A DNA stretch of 64,000 nt. Origin: Streptomyces silvae (GTDB lineage: Bacteria; Actinomycetota; Actinomycetes; Streptomycetales; Streptomycetaceae). The translations under genes and the position numbers were made by a program. The notes below the pieces were generated by a model, which saw only the letters and a program-made list of their open reading frames with translations, searched no databases and was not told the origin of the DNA. This document shows positions 1 through 9,558 of this stretch, in pieces (position 1 is the first letter of the stretch; each line of letters begins with the position of its first letter). The stretch covers positions 1 to 64,000 of the forward strand of contig NZ_JAERUC010000087.1 of assembly GCF_016745505.1 (NCBI RefSeq). The letters are read 5' to 3'.

Positions 1-71
1 CCGCCTTCGGGATTCGAACCCGAGACCTACGCATTACGAGTGCGTTGCTCTGGCCAACTGAGCTAAGGCGG
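1..71 (-). tRNA. tRNA-Thr (anticodon CGU)
   Basis: Read on the minus strand this gives a complete cloverleaf. The 7-bp acceptor stem is CCGCCTT/AAGGCGG, the D arm follows as AGCTCAGTTGG, the anticodon stem-loop contains CTCGTAA with anticodon CGT, and the T arm carries GGTTCGAATCC. Anticodon CGU reads the threonine codon ACG. The acceptor stem ends exactly at base 1, so the discriminator base and anything 3' of it lie outside the window. It is transcribed away from the peptidase gene that follows. Confidence 0.96.
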
Positions 72-170
72 CACGCTCTGTCGCACCATGGTGCGGTCAG
101 CAGCGACGCCAAGTCTACACAGTTTCCAGGGGTGCTCCGTACCGGCTACCCCTGTCGCCGTATCCGCAGG

Positions 171-1700
171 TCAGGTGCACTTCTTGCCGTCCTTGGGCGG
201 CGTGCCGTCCAGGAGGTAGGTGTTGATCGCCGTGTCGATGCAGTCGCTGCCCCGGCCGTACGCGGTGTGGCCGTCGCCCTCGTAGGTGAGCAAAGTGCCG
301 GAGGAGAGCTGGTCCGCGAGGGACTCGGCCCACTTGTAGGGGGTGGCCGGGTCGCGGGTGGTGCCGACCACGACGATCGGGGCGGCGCCCTCCGCCTCGG
401 TGCGGTGCGGGGTACCGGTGGGCTTCACGGGCCAGGCGGCGCAGTTCAGCGCGGCCCAGGCGAAGCCCCGGCCGAAGACCGGCGAGGCCTTCTCGAATTC
501 CGGGACCGCCTTCTCCACCTCGGCGGGACCGGCGAAGGCCGGTTCCAGGTCGAGGCAGTTCACCGCGGCGTTGGCGAACATCAGATTGGCGTACTTCCCG
601 CTCGGCCCGCGCTCGTAGTAGCTGTCGGCCAGCGAGAGGAGTCCGGAGCCGTCCTTGCGCTGTGCGCCCGCGATGGCCTCGCGGAGCTGGGGCCAGGAGC
701 CCTCGTCGTACATCGCGGCGATCACCCCCGTGGTCGCCAGGGACTCCGTCAGCTGCCGGCTCTCACCGGTCGGCACCGGCTCGGCGTCCAGATCGGTGAA
801 GAGCTTCTTCAGGGCGGTCGCCGCGTCCGTGGTGGACGTGGTGCCCAGCGGGCAGGTGGTCTGCTTCACGCAGTCCGCGGCGAACGACTGGAAGGCCGCC
901 TCGAAGCCCGCGGTCTGGTCGCGGTTGATGTCGACGGCCGGGAGCGAGGGGTCCATCGCCCCGTCCAGGACGAGACGCCCCACCCGGGCGGGGAACAGAT
1001 CGGCGTACGTCGCTCCGAGGAACGTCCCGTACGAGGCGCCGACGTAGTTCAGCTTCTCGTCGCCGAGCAGCGCACGCAGGATGTCCATGTCCCGGGCCGT
1101 CTCGACCGTGGACACATGCGGGAGGATCGTCCCGGAGCGCTTCTGGCAGCCGTCGGCGAACTTCTGGAAGGACGAGTCCAGCGCGTTGACCTCGCCCTGG
1201 TCGTCCGGGGTCTGGTCCACCTGTGTGTAGGTGTCCATCTCCTTGCCGGTGAGGCACTCGACCGGCTCGCTGCGGGCCACCCCGCGCGGGTCGATGGCCA
1301 CCATGTCGTACCGCGCGCGGACCGGGGCGGGGTAGCCGATGGCCGCGTACCCCTGGAGGTAGCCGACGGCCGAGCCGCCGGGGCCGCCCGGATTCACCAG
1401 GAGCGAGCCGATCCGCTTGCCCGGACCGGTGGCCTTCTTACGGGAGACGGCCAGCTTCACGTCCCCGCCGCCGGGCTTCGCGTAGTCCAGCGGGGCCTTC
1501 ATCGTGGCGCACTGGAAGCCCTCCACACCGCAGTCCCGCCAGCGCAGCTTCTGCCCGTAGTACGGCTCGAGCTCCTCGGTGGCGGCCGAACCCGTCGCCG
1601 ACGCCCTCGGCGCCGAACCTCCGCTGCTGCAGCCGGAGACGAGAAGGCCGGCAGTGCCGAGCGCGGTGGCAAGGAAACGGAGCAGGCGCCTGGTGTCCAT
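171..1700 (-). CDS. Secreted alpha/beta-hydrolase peptidase lipoprotein (tripeptidyl aminopeptidase/SlpD-SlpE type)
   Basis: A 509-aa exported serine peptidase. The N-terminus has Arg residues, a hydrophobic segment and the lipobox LLVSGC followed by a Ser/Gly/Ala linker, so it is probably a lipoprotein. The alpha/beta-hydrolase fold follows with an oxyanion-type GGPGGS near residue 110, the nucleophile elbow GASYGTFLG near residue 225, an Asp in TTRDPATP and a His in GDGHTAYG near the C-terminus. The end (CIDTAINTYLLDG) is typical of the TAP-like C-terminal domain. This is the family of the Streptomyces mycelium-associated proteinases and Tap, which remove short N-terminal peptides outside the cell. 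The ATG at 1700 is preferred over the in-frame start at 1748 because it places the signal sequence at the terminus. The natural substrate is unknown. Confidence 0.88.
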   Translation of the reverse strand: MDTRRLLRFLATALGTAGLLVSGCSSGGSAPRASATGSAATEELEPYYGQKLRWRDCGVEGFQCATMKAPLDYAKPGGGDVKLAVSRKKATGPGKRIGSLLVNPGGPGGSAVGYLQGYAAIGYPAPVRARYDMVAIDPRGVARSEPVECLTGKEMDTYTQVDQTPDDQGEVNALDSSFQKFADGCQKRSGTILPHVSTVETARDMDILRALLGDEKLNYVGASYGTFLGATYADLFPARVGRLVLDGAMDPSLPAVDINRDQTAGFEAAFQSFAADCVKQTTCPLGTTSTTDAATALKKLFTDLDAEPVPTGESRQLTESLATTGVIAAMYDEGSWPQLREAIAGAQRKDGSGLLSLADSYYERGPSGKYANLMFANAAVNCLDLEPAFAGPAEVEKAVPEFEKASPVFGRGFAWAALNCAAWPVKPTGTPHRTEAEGAAPIVVVGTTRDPATPYKWAESLADQLSSGTLLTYEGDGHTAYGRGSDCIDTAINTYLLDGTPPKDGKKCT

Positions 1701-1813
1701 CCCCGGAGCGTAGCCGCCAAGCGACGACTCGCCCGATTCCCTGCTCATACGGGTGAATTCACCCAGGACCGCGCACCCTCACGTGCCCACGCCCCACCCG
1801 CACGCCCCGGACG

Positions 1814-3019
1814 TCAGCCCGCCCGGAGCGCCACCGCCATGGCCTCCACGGCAAGCAGGGGCGCGACGTTACGGTCGAGGGCGCGCCGGCAGGCGATCAC
1901 GGCCTCGATCCGGCGCAGGGTGCGCTCGGGGGTGGACGACTCGGCGATCCTGTCCAGGGCGTCCCGTACATCGGTGTTGGCCAGGGCGATCCGCGAACCG
2001 AGCTGAAGCGCCAGCACATCGCGGTAGAAACCGGTGAGTTCACTGAGCGCGAGGTCGAGGCTGTCGCGCTGCGTACGTGTCCTGCGGCGCTTCTGCCGGT
2101 CCTCCAGCTCCTTCATCGCACCCGCCGTCCCGCGCGGCATCCGGCCGCCCGCGACGCCGCCGAGCGCCGCCTTCAGGTCGTCCGTCTCCTTGACGTCGAC
2201 CTCCTCGGCGACCTGCTTGGCGTCGTCCGTCGCCGTGTCGATGAGCTCCTGGGCCGCCTTGAGGCAGCCTCCGACGTCATGGACGCGCAGCGGGAGCTTG
2301 AGCACGGCGGCACGGCGGGCACGCGCCCGCTCGTCCGTGGCCAGCCGGCGCGCCCGGCCGATGTGCCCCTGGGTGGCACGGGCGGCGGACGCGGCCCGCT
2401 CGGGGTCGATGCCGTCGCGCCGGATCAGCACATCGGCCACGGCGTCCACCGGAGGCGTCCGCAGCGTGAGGTGGCGGCAGCGGGAGCGGATCGTGGGCAG
2501 CACGTCCTCCAGGGAGGGGGCGCAGAGCAGCCACACCGTGCGGGGCGCGGGCTCCTCCACCGCCTTCAGCAGGACGTTGCCCGCGCCCTCGGTGAGACGG
2601 TCGGCGTCCTCCATGACGATGACCTGCCAGCGGCCCACGGCAGGGGACAGCTGGGCGCGGCGGACGAGCTCACGGGTCTCCTTCACACCGATCGAGAGCA
2701 GATCCGTGCGGATCACCTCGACATCGGCGTGGGTCCCGATCAGCGCGGTGTGGCAGCCGTCGCAGAAGCCGCAGCCGGGAGCCCCGCCCAGCGCGCGGTC
2801 GGGGCTGGTGCACTGGAGCGCCGCGGCGAAGGCGCGGGCGGCGGTGGAGCGGCCCGACCCCGGCGGCCCGGTGAACAGCCAGGCATGGGTCATCTTGGAG
2901 CCGGGGGGCACCGGCTCGCCGTCGGAGATGGCCGTGACCAGCACATCGGCGTCCCGGGCGGCGGCACCGAGCTGCTCCTGCACCCGGTCCTGTCCGACCA
3001 GGTCGTCCCATACGGTCAT
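1814..3019 (-). CDS. holB: DNA polymerase III subunit delta-prime
   Basis: A 401-aa AAA+ clamp-loader subunit that works with gamma/tau and delta to load the sliding clamp. The N-terminus VWDDLVGQDRVQEQL is the usual family opening. It is followed by the P-loop region FTGPPGSGRSTAAR, a four-cysteine zinc module (CTSPDRALGG...CGFCDGC), the Walker B equivalent VIVMEDADRLTEGAGN, and an SRC sensor motif in IRSRCRHLTL. The ATG at 3019 has GGAAGGG about 8 nt upstream, which makes it better than the GTG two codons earlier. It lies downstream of tmk on the same strand, the same pairing as in many bacteria, although here a 148-bp spacer with a hexamer repeat separates them. Confidence 0.95.
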   Translation of the reverse strand: MTVWDDLVGQDRVQEQLGAAARDADVLVTAISDGEPVPPGSKMTHAWLFTGPPGSGRSTAARAFAAALQCTSPDRALGGAPGCGFCDGCHTALIGTHADVEVIRTDLLSIGVKETRELVRRAQLSPAVGRWQVIVMEDADRLTEGAGNVLLKAVEEPAPRTVWLLCAPSLEDVLPTIRSRCRHLTLRTPPVDAVADVLIRRDGIDPERAASAARATQGHIGRARRLATDERARARRAAVLKLPLRVHDVGGCLKAAQELIDTATDDAKQVAEEVDVKETDDLKAALGGVAGGRMPRGTAGAMKELEDRQKRRRTRTQRDSLDLALSELTGFYRDVLALQLGSRIALANTDVRDALDRIAESSTPERTLRRIEAVIACRRALDRNVAPLLAVEAMAVALRAG

Positions 3020-3108
3020 GGTCACCGCCCTTCCGGTGGCGTGGTGCTGGAACGCCGGAATCCCAGCGCCTCCCTATTGTGCGGGAAGGGTCTGACAATC
3101 CCGGCGTT

Positions 3109-3150
3109 CCGTACCCGTACCCGTGCCCGTACTCGTACTCGTACTCGTGC
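3109..3150. repeat. Hexanucleotide tandem repeat between tmk and holB
   Basis: Seven adjacent 6-bp units read CCGTAC, CCGTAC, CCGTGC, CCGTAC, TCGTAC, TCGTAC, TCGTGC on the plus strand. They fill the middle of the 148-bp tmk-holB spacer. No gene is encoded there. Confidence 0.9.
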
Positions 3151-3167
3151 GATCGGCCTGACGGCCG

Positions 3168-6100
3168 TCAGCGGCGCGGCCGACGCCCGCCCCGGCCGGA
3201 GCCGCCCTGGTCGTCGTCCTGGCTGCCGAGCAGTTCGTCGGCCAGGGACGGCAGATCGTCGAGCGGTGTCTCCTCGGCCCAGTCGGAGCGCGGCCGCTTC
3301 TGGCGGGGGCCGTCCTTCGCCGGGCGTCCTGCCTGCGGGTCGTCACTGACCTGCGGCAGCTCCCGCGTGCGCTCGTTCTCGCTCTCGGGAGCGGAGGGCC
3401 GGCGCCTGTCGCGGCCGCCGGACGGGTTCTCGTCGCGTACGGGCGGCAGTACGGCCGTCTCGTCCGCGTCACGCACGGGCGGCAGGACCGTCGTCTCGTC
3501 CGCGTCGGGCGCCGGGCGGTCCGGCCGGGCGACCGGAACGGGCTGCGTGATCTCGTTCGGGTTCACCACCGGGGTCGGGACGGTGAGCTCGTTGTCCGGC
3601 ACCGACTGCCCGGCGGACCCGGAACCGGGCCGTCCGGACTCCTGGGAGCGCTGTGCGGCAGCGGCCTCCTCCGCCCGGGCGGCCGCGTCGGCCTCGGCGC
3701 GACGGCGGGCCTCCTCGGCCCTCACCAGCGCCTCCTCCGCCTTGCGCTGCTTCTCCAGGCGAAGCTCCTCCGCCTCCTTGCGGAGCCGTGCCTCCTCCTG
3801 GGCCTGCAGGCGCAGCCGCTCCTGCTCGGCCTCGCGCACCCGCTCCTCGGCCTCCAGCCGGGCCCGCTCCTCCTCGGCGCGGCGGCGGGCGTCCTCGGCA
3901 CGCTGCCTGGCCTCCTCCGCCTGCCGTTCGGCCTCGCGCTGACGTGCCTCTTCCTCCTCGCGGCGCCTGCGCTCCTCCTCCTCGGCGCGGAGCTTGGCGA
4001 GCTGAGCCTGCCGCTCACGCTCCAGCCGCTCCTCCTCGGCCTTGCGGGCGGCCTCTTCCTCGGCCTTGCGCCTGGCCTCCTCCTCGGCGGCCTTGCGCGC
4101 CTCCTCCTGGGCCCTGATCTCGGCCTCGGAGAGCGGGAGCAGCCGGTCGAGCCGGTGGCGTACGACGGTGGTGATCGCCTCCGGTTCCTGCCCGGCGTCC
4201 ACCACCAGGTAGCGGGCCGGGTCGGCCGCCGCGAGGGTCAGGAAGCCGGACCGCACCCGGGTGTGGAATTCGGCCGGCTCGGACTCCAGCCGGTCGGGCG
4301 CCTCGGTGAAGCGTTCCCGCGCGGTCTCCGGGTCGACGTCCAGGAGCACCGTCAGATGCGGTACGAGCCCGCTCGTCGCCCAGCGCGAGATCCGGGCGAT
4401 CTCGGTCGGGGCGAGGTCACGACCCGCGCCCTGGTAGGCGACGGAGGAGTCGATGTAGCGGTCGGAGATGACGATCGCGCCGCGCTCCAGCGCCGGCCGG
4501 ACGACCGAGTCGACGTGCTCGGCGCGGTCGGCGGCGTACAGCAGTGCCTCGGCCCGGTTCGACAGACCGGCCGACGAGACGTCCAGCAGGATCGAGCGCA
4601 GCCGCTTGCCGACCGGGGTGGCCCCCGGCTCGCGGGTCACGACGACCTCGTGGCCCTTGGCCCGGATCCATTCGGCGAGCGCCTCGACCTGGGTGGACTT
4701 GCCGGCTCCGTCGCCGCCCTCCAGGACCAGGAAGAAGCCGTTCGCTGCAGGTGCGACGGCGGGGTCGCCGCCGCGCAGCGCCTCCCGCAGGTCACGGCGG
4801 AGCGGCACACCGGCACGGTCGTCGGTCCTGGCGAGGACGATCACCGCGACAGGCAGCAGCAGGGCGCCGATGAGCATCAGCGCGAACGCCGCCCCACCGT
4901 GCGCGAAGACGAAGTCGCCGGAGCCCAGGCGGTGCCGCCCGATGGCGGCGGCGAGCAGCGGCCCGCCCACCGCGCCGAGCGCGACCAGCACCCGGACGAC
5001 GGCCTGGAGGTGCTCGGTGGCCCTGGCCTGGCGGAAGGCCTCCGTCTCCTGGTCGATGACGGCGTGCCCGATGTGGGCGGCGACCCCCGCCGCGTAACCG
5101 GCGAGCAGGGCGATCAGCAGACCCGTGGCGGTGTCGGGCACCAGGCCGAGGGCGAGCAGTGCCACACCCGTGACGGCGACCGCCAGGGCCAGCAGCCTGC
5201 GCCGCGACAGGGCGGGCAGCACCTTGCGCGCGGTACGGATACCGAGCGCGGTGCCGCCGGTCAGGGCGAGGATCAGCAGGGCGAAGGTGGCGGGCCCGCC
5301 ACCGAGGTCGGCGGCGTGCAGCACGGAGACGCCCGCCGCGGCGGCGATGGCGCCGGCGACCGCGGAGCACGCGGCGACGACCAGCGGGATGCTGCCGGTG
5401 CGGCCCTTGTCGGACCCCGTTCCGGTCGCCGGCCGGCGCAGGCCCTCCAGGGGCGAGCGCGGGCGGGGCGTCTGGGTGGCCGGAAGCTCCAGGAAGTACA
5501 GGGTCGACACGGAGGCGGAGAAGAGCCCCGCCGCGATGTAGGACCCGAGGGCGGCCTGGTGGAAGGAGAACCAGTCGAAGCCGGTGCCCAGCAGCTCGCC
5601 GATCAGCGCGGCGACCACCAGCACGGCGGCGGCCGCGGGGACGGACAGGAAGTTCGTCCGCAGGGAGAGCCTGCGGAGTGCGTCGAGGTGGTCCGGCAGC
5701 GGGCGCACGGCGGCGCCCTCCGGCGGCGGTACGGGGAGCAGCGCGGGAGCCGCGCTCTCCTTGGCGACCGCCCACAGGCGTTCGCCGACACCGGCCAGGA
5801 ACACGGTGATCAGGATCATCATGAGTGCCTTGTCAGGCATCCAGTCGATCCACAGCGGCGCGACGACCAGCAGGGCGAGACGCAGCGCGTCCGCCCCGAT
5901 CATCAGCCAGCGCCGGTCGACGGGGCCGCCGGGCGCGGTGAGCGCCGTCAGAGGCCCCAGGAGTACGGCTCCGAAGAGCACGGTGGAAAGAATCCGGGCA
6001 CCGAACACGGCGGCGACAGCAAAGGCCGCCCCGCGGTATCCGGCCCCGAAGGAGCCCTCGAGGACCGCCGCTTGCAGCGACAACAGCACAAGCACGAGAA

Positions 6101-6257
6101 GGGCGAGTGAATCGCCGATACTTCCGACGAGCTGGGCGCTCCACAACCGCCGGAGCGGGGGAACACGCAACAGGGCTCGTACGGCGCGCTCGCGTGAGTC
6201 TGCGGCAAGTGTGTCGGAGGTGGGGCTCACGACCGGTGGCTGCTCGGCTCGCGTCAT
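3168..6257 (-). CDS. tmk: MFS-like membrane domain fused to thymidylate kinase
   Basis: A 1029-aa three-part protein. Residues about 35-490 form an MFS-like bundle of roughly 12 hydrophobic helices (first helix QLVGSIGDSLALLVLVLL). Residues about 505-705 are a complete dTMP kinase with P-loop EGGDGAGKSTQ, the DRY-type motif SDRYIDSSVAYQGAGR and a dTMP-binding TREPG loop, so it should phosphorylate dTMP to dTDP. Residues about 710-870 are a long Glu/Arg/Ala coiled coil, followed by a disordered acidic tail with repeated VLPPVRDADET motifs and a basic C-terminus. Free-standing Tmk is about 210 aa. The oversized fusion is typical of Streptomyces, and what the membrane half transports, if anything, is not known. 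It lies downstream of topA beyond a strong terminator, so it probably has its own promoter in 6258-6349. Confidence 0.93.
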   Translation of the reverse strand: MTRAEQPPVVSPTSDTLAADSRERAVRALLRVPPLRRLWSAQLVGSIGDSLALLVLVLLSLQAAVLEGSFGAGYRGAAFAVAAVFGARILSTVLFGAVLLGPLTALTAPGGPVDRRWLMIGADALRLALLVVAPLWIDWMPDKALMMILITVFLAGVGERLWAVAKESAAPALLPVPPPEGAAVRPLPDHLDALRRLSLRTNFLSVPAAAAVLVVAALIGELLGTGFDWFSFHQAALGSYIAAGLFSASVSTLYFLELPATQTPRPRSPLEGLRRPATGTGSDKGRTGSIPLVVAACSAVAGAIAAAAGVSVLHAADLGGGPATFALLILALTGGTALGIRTARKVLPALSRRRLLALAVAVTGVALLALGLVPDTATGLLIALLAGYAAGVAAHIGHAVIDQETEAFRQARATEHLQAVVRVLVALGAVGGPLLAAAIGRHRLGSGDFVFAHGGAAFALMLIGALLLPVAVIVLARTDDRAGVPLRRDLREALRGGDPAVAPAANGFFLVLEGGDGAGKSTQVEALAEWIRAKGHEVVVTREPGATPVGKRLRSILLDVSSAGLSNRAEALLYAADRAEHVDSVVRPALERGAIVISDRYIDSSVAYQGAGRDLAPTEIARISRWATSGLVPHLTVLLDVDPETARERFTEAPDRLESEPAEFHTRVRSGFLTLAAADPARYLVVDAGQEPEAITTVVRHRLDRLLPLSEAEIRAQEEARKAAEEEARRKAEEEAARKAEEERLERERQAQLAKLRAEEEERRRREEEEARQREAERQAEEARQRAEDARRRAEEERARLEAEERVREAEQERLRLQAQEEARLRKEAEELRLEKQRKAEEALVRAEEARRRAEADAAARAEEAAAAQRSQESGRPGSGSAGQSVPDNELTVPTPVVNPNEITQPVPVARPDRPAPDADETTVLPPVRDADETAVLPPVRDENPSGGRDRRRPSAPESENERTRELPQVSDDPQAGRPAKDGPRQKRPRSDWAEETPLDDLPSLADELLGSQDDDQGGSGRGGRRPRR

Positions 6258-6349
6258 CCGCCCAGCCTATCGGGAGCGGTGCGGTGTCCGGGGGCCGCGT
6301 CCGAACATATGCCCAACGGGAACGCGGGACGTGCTCCCCGTGCATGCCG

Positions 6350-6377
6350 GAAGGGCCGGGTCTCCCCGGCCCTTCCG
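6350..6377 (-). terminator. Hairpin terminator downstream of topA
   Basis: A perfect 12-bp stem (GGAAGGGCCGGG/CCCGGCCCTTCC) with loop TCTC starts 37 nt after the topA stop codon and lies before the tmk start. There is no T tract, as is common for Streptomyces terminators. Confidence 0.8.
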
Positions 6378-6414
6378 ACGCTCACCTACGACGACCACGT
6401 GTCCTGCGCTGCGG

Positions 6415-9282
6415 TCAGCTCTCCTCCGACGAGGCCGACGCCGTCCGCTTCGCCGCGGTGGCCGTCTTCTTCGCCGGCGCCTTCTTGGCGGTCGTCTTCT
6501 TCGCGGCCGTCGTCTTGGTGGCGGCCGTCTTCTTGGCGGTCGTCGTCTTCTTCGCCGCCGTGGCCTTCTTCGCGGCCGTCTTCTTGGCCGGAGCCTTCTT
6601 CGCCGTCTTCTTCTTCGCCGGCCCCTTGGCCCGCTTCTCGGCGAGGAGCTCGTAGCCGCGCTCCGCCGTGATGTCCTCGACGCTGTCGTCGGTCCGCAGC
6701 GTCGCGTTGGTCTCGCCGTCGGTGACGTACGCGCCGAAGCGCCCGTCCTTCACGACCACCGGGGCGCCGCTCACCGGGTCCGTGCCCAGTTCCTTCAGCG
6801 GCGGCTTGGCGGCGGCCCGCCCGCGCTGCTTCGGCTGCGCGTAGATCGCGAGGGCCTCTTCGAGCGTGATGTCGAAGAGCTGGTCCTCGGACGTCAGGGA
6901 ACGCGAGTCCGTGCCCTTCTTCAGGTACGGGCCGTAGCGGCCGTTCTGCGCGGTGATCTCGACGCCCTCGGCGTCCTCACCGACGACACGCGGCAGCGAC
7001 ATCAGCTTGAGCGCGTCCGCCAGCGTCACCGTGTCGAGCGACATGGACTTGAAGAGCGAGGCGGTCCGCGGCTTCACCGCGTTCTTGCCCGTCTTCGGTG
7101 TGCCCTCGGGCAGCACCTCGGTGACGTACGGACCGTAGCGTCCGTCCTTGGCGATGATCTGGTGACCGGTCACCGGGTCGGCGCCGAGCTCGAAGTCGCC
7201 GCTCGGCTTGGCCAGCAGCTCCTCCGCCAGCTCCACGGACAGCTCGTCGGGCGCCAGGTCCTCCGGCACGTCCGCGCGCTGGTGGCCCTCGGAGTCCTTC
7301 TCGCCCCGCTCGATGTACGGGCCGTAGCGGCCGACGCGGAGCTTGATGTCGTTGCCGACGGGGAACGAGGAGATCTCCCGGGCATCGATCGCGCCCAGGT
7401 CGGTCACGAGCTCCTTCAGACCGCCGAGGTGGTCCCCGTCGCCGTTGCCCGCGGCGGAGGCCGCGCCCGCGCCGGTCGTGTCGTCGCCGGTGCCGAAGTA
7501 GAAGTGGCGCAGCCACGGCACGGACTGGGCCTCGCCCCGCGCGATGCGGTCGAGGTCGTCCTCCATGCGGGCGGTGAAGTCGTAGTCGACGAGCCGGCCG
7601 AAGTGCTTCTCCAGCAGGTTGACCACCGCGAACGAGAGGAACGACGGCACCAGGGCCGTGCCCTTCTTGAACACGTAACCGCGGTCGAGGATGGTCCCGA
7701 TGATCGAGGCGTACGTCGACGGGCGGCCGATCTCGCGCTCTTCGAGCTCCTTGACCAGCGAGGCCTCGGTGTAGCGGGCCGGCGGCTTGGTGGCGTGGCC
7801 GTCGACCGTGACCTCGTCGGCGGTCAGCGCGTCGCCCTCGGCGACCTGCGGCAGCCGGCGCTCACGGTCGTCCAGCTCGGCGTTCGGGTCGTCCGCGCCT
7901 TCGACGTACGCCTTCATGAAGCCGTGGAAGGTGATCGTCTTGCCGGACGCGGAGAACTCGGCGTCCCGGCCGTCGCTCGCCCGGCCACCGATCTTGACGG
8001 TGACGGAGTTACCGACGGCGTCCTTCATCTGGGAGGCGACGGTCCGCTTCCAGATCAGCTCGTAGAGCCGGAACTGGTCGCCGGTGAGACCCGTCTCCGC
8101 CGGGGTGCGGAAGCGGTCGCCGGAGGGGCGGATCGCCTCGTGCGCCTCCTGCGCGTTCTTGACCTTGCCGGCGTACGTGCGCGGCTTGTCGGGCAGGTAG
8201 TTCGCCCCGTACAGCTGGGTGACCTGCGCCCGGGCCGCGGAGACCGCGGTGTCCGAGAGGGTCGTGGAGTCCGTACGCATATAGGTGATGAAGCCGTTCT
8301 CGTACAGCTTCTGCGCCACCTGCATCGTGGCCTTGGCCCCGAAGCCCAGCTTGCGGCTCGCCTCCTGCTGGAGGGTCGTCGTGCGGAAGGGGGCGTACGG
8401 CGAGCGGCGGTACGGCTTCGACTCGACCGAGCGGACCGCGAACGCGGAGTCGGCGAGCGCGGCGGCCAGGGCGCGGGCGTTCGTCTCGTCCAGGTGCAGC
8501 GTCTGGGCGGAGCCCTGCTTGAGCTGCCCGTCGGGACCGAAGTCACGGCCCTGGGCGATGCGGCGCCCGTCGACCGCGCTGAGGCGGGCGGTGAGCGTCG
8601 AGGGGTCGGACGCGTCACCGGTGCGCCCGGTGGCGAAGGTGCCGGTCAGGTCCCAGTACTCGGCGGACCGGAAGGCGATGCGCTCGCGCTCCCGCTCGAC
8701 GACGAGCCGGGTGGCGACGGACTGGACACGGCCCGCGGAGAGCCGCGGCATGACCTTCTTCCACAGGACCGGCGAGACCTCGTAGCCGTAGAGACGGTCG
8801 AGGATACGGCGGGTCTCCTGGGCGTCGACCATGCGCTGGTTGAGCTCGCGCGGGTTGGCGACGGCGGCCCGGATCGCGTCCTTGGTGATCTCGTGGAAGA
8901 CCATCCGGTGGACCGGGACCTTGGGCTTGAGCACTTCCTGCAGGTGCCACGCGATGGCTTCGCCCTCGCGGTCCTCATCGGTGGCGAGGAAGAGTTCGTC
9001 GGATTCGGCGAGGAGCTGCTTGAGCTTCCTGACCTGGGCTTTCTTGTCTGCGTTGACGACGTAGATCGGCTGGAAGTCGTTCTCGACGTCCACGCCGAGG
9101 CGGCGTACCTCACCGGTGTACTCGTCCGGCACCTCGGCGGCGCCGTTCGGCAGGTCGCGGATGTGCCCGACGCTCGCCTCGACGACGTATCCGGGGCCGA
9201 GATAGCCCTTGATCGTCTTCGCCTTGGCAGGCGACTCGACAATGACGAGTCGGCGGCCTGCGGTCTCGCTGGTCGGGGACAA
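6415..9282 (-). CDS. topA: DNA topoisomerase I (type IA)
   Basis: A 955-aa enzyme that relaxes negative supercoils by transient single-strand cleavage. The TOPRIM domain is at the start (RLVIVESPAKAKTIKGYLG, then ATDEDREGEAIAWHL), and the active-site tyrosine lies in GFITYMRTDSTTLS. The C-terminal half has repeated topoisomerase-C modules, each ending in an NGRYGPYL/DGRYGPYV-type motif. The last ~60 residues are a Lys/Ala-rich tail (KKTAKKAPAKK repeats), the DNA-binding tail characteristic of actinobacterial TopA. The TTG at 9282 is chosen because GGAGAGAAG lies just upstream and the family N-terminus follows directly. The in-frame upstream extension has no family character. Confidence 0.97.
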   Translation of the reverse strand: MSPTSETAGRRLVIVESPAKAKTIKGYLGPGYVVEASVGHIRDLPNGAAEVPDEYTGEVRRLGVDVENDFQPIYVVNADKKAQVRKLKQLLAESDELFLATDEDREGEAIAWHLQEVLKPKVPVHRMVFHEITKDAIRAAVANPRELNQRMVDAQETRRILDRLYGYEVSPVLWKKVMPRLSAGRVQSVATRLVVERERERIAFRSAEYWDLTGTFATGRTGDASDPSTLTARLSAVDGRRIAQGRDFGPDGQLKQGSAQTLHLDETNARALAAALADSAFAVRSVESKPYRRSPYAPFRTTTLQQEASRKLGFGAKATMQVAQKLYENGFITYMRTDSTTLSDTAVSAARAQVTQLYGANYLPDKPRTYAGKVKNAQEAHEAIRPSGDRFRTPAETGLTGDQFRLYELIWKRTVASQMKDAVGNSVTVKIGGRASDGRDAEFSASGKTITFHGFMKAYVEGADDPNAELDDRERRLPQVAEGDALTADEVTVDGHATKPPARYTEASLVKELEEREIGRPSTYASIIGTILDRGYVFKKGTALVPSFLSFAVVNLLEKHFGRLVDYDFTARMEDDLDRIARGEAQSVPWLRHFYFGTGDDTTGAGAASAAGNGDGDHLGGLKELVTDLGAIDAREISSFPVGNDIKLRVGRYGPYIERGEKDSEGHQRADVPEDLAPDELSVELAEELLAKPSGDFELGADPVTGHQIIAKDGRYGPYVTEVLPEGTPKTGKNAVKPRTASLFKSMSLDTVTLADALKLMSLPRVVGEDAEGVEITAQNGRYGPYLKKGTDSRSLTSEDQLFDITLEEALAIYAQPKQRGRAAAKPPLKELGTDPVSGAPVVVKDGRFGAYVTDGETNATLRTDDSVEDITAERGYELLAEKRAKGPAKKKTAKKAPAKKTAAKKATAAKKTTTAKKTAATKTTAAKKTTAKKAPAKKTATAAKRTASASSEES

Positions 9283-9558
9283 CTTCGCTCTTCTCTCCGG
9301 TCGGCACTCGTGGGCATCCGGGCAGCGCTCTGACGCTGCCCGCGGTGCTGTCGCTGCGGAGTGTGACGGTACAACCCGCCCCCGTGTCAAACGGCAAAAG
9401 CCCGCAACGGCCACTCGAACGGTAACCCGACTTCCGCCATTCCTGCCGCCCGGACCGTCCGGTCCGCTCCGCGCACCACTGCCGCCTGCGGGTTTCGCGG
9501 TCCCGCCGGGGAACCTGCGGGACCGCCGCCGGACGGCCGCAGCCCCTGCCGGGGAAGT
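9283..9558 (-). promoter_or_regulatory. topA upstream region
   Basis: The 356 bp between topA and the next gene contain no credible ORF. This part must hold the topA promoter. I could not pick -10/-35 boxes with confidence. A ribosome binding site GGAGAGAAG is visible at 9290-9298 (minus strand). S. coelicolor topA is known to respond to supercoiling from its upstream region. Confidence 0.5.

Noticed and set aside
45..2006. Long plus-strand open frame opposite the peptidase and holB
   Set aside because: It has no family character, no ribosome binding site, and the G/R/A-rich composition of an antisense frame in high-G+C DNA. The same holds for 4155-6110, 5584-9333, 12158-14875 and 15507-18431 on the plus strand.
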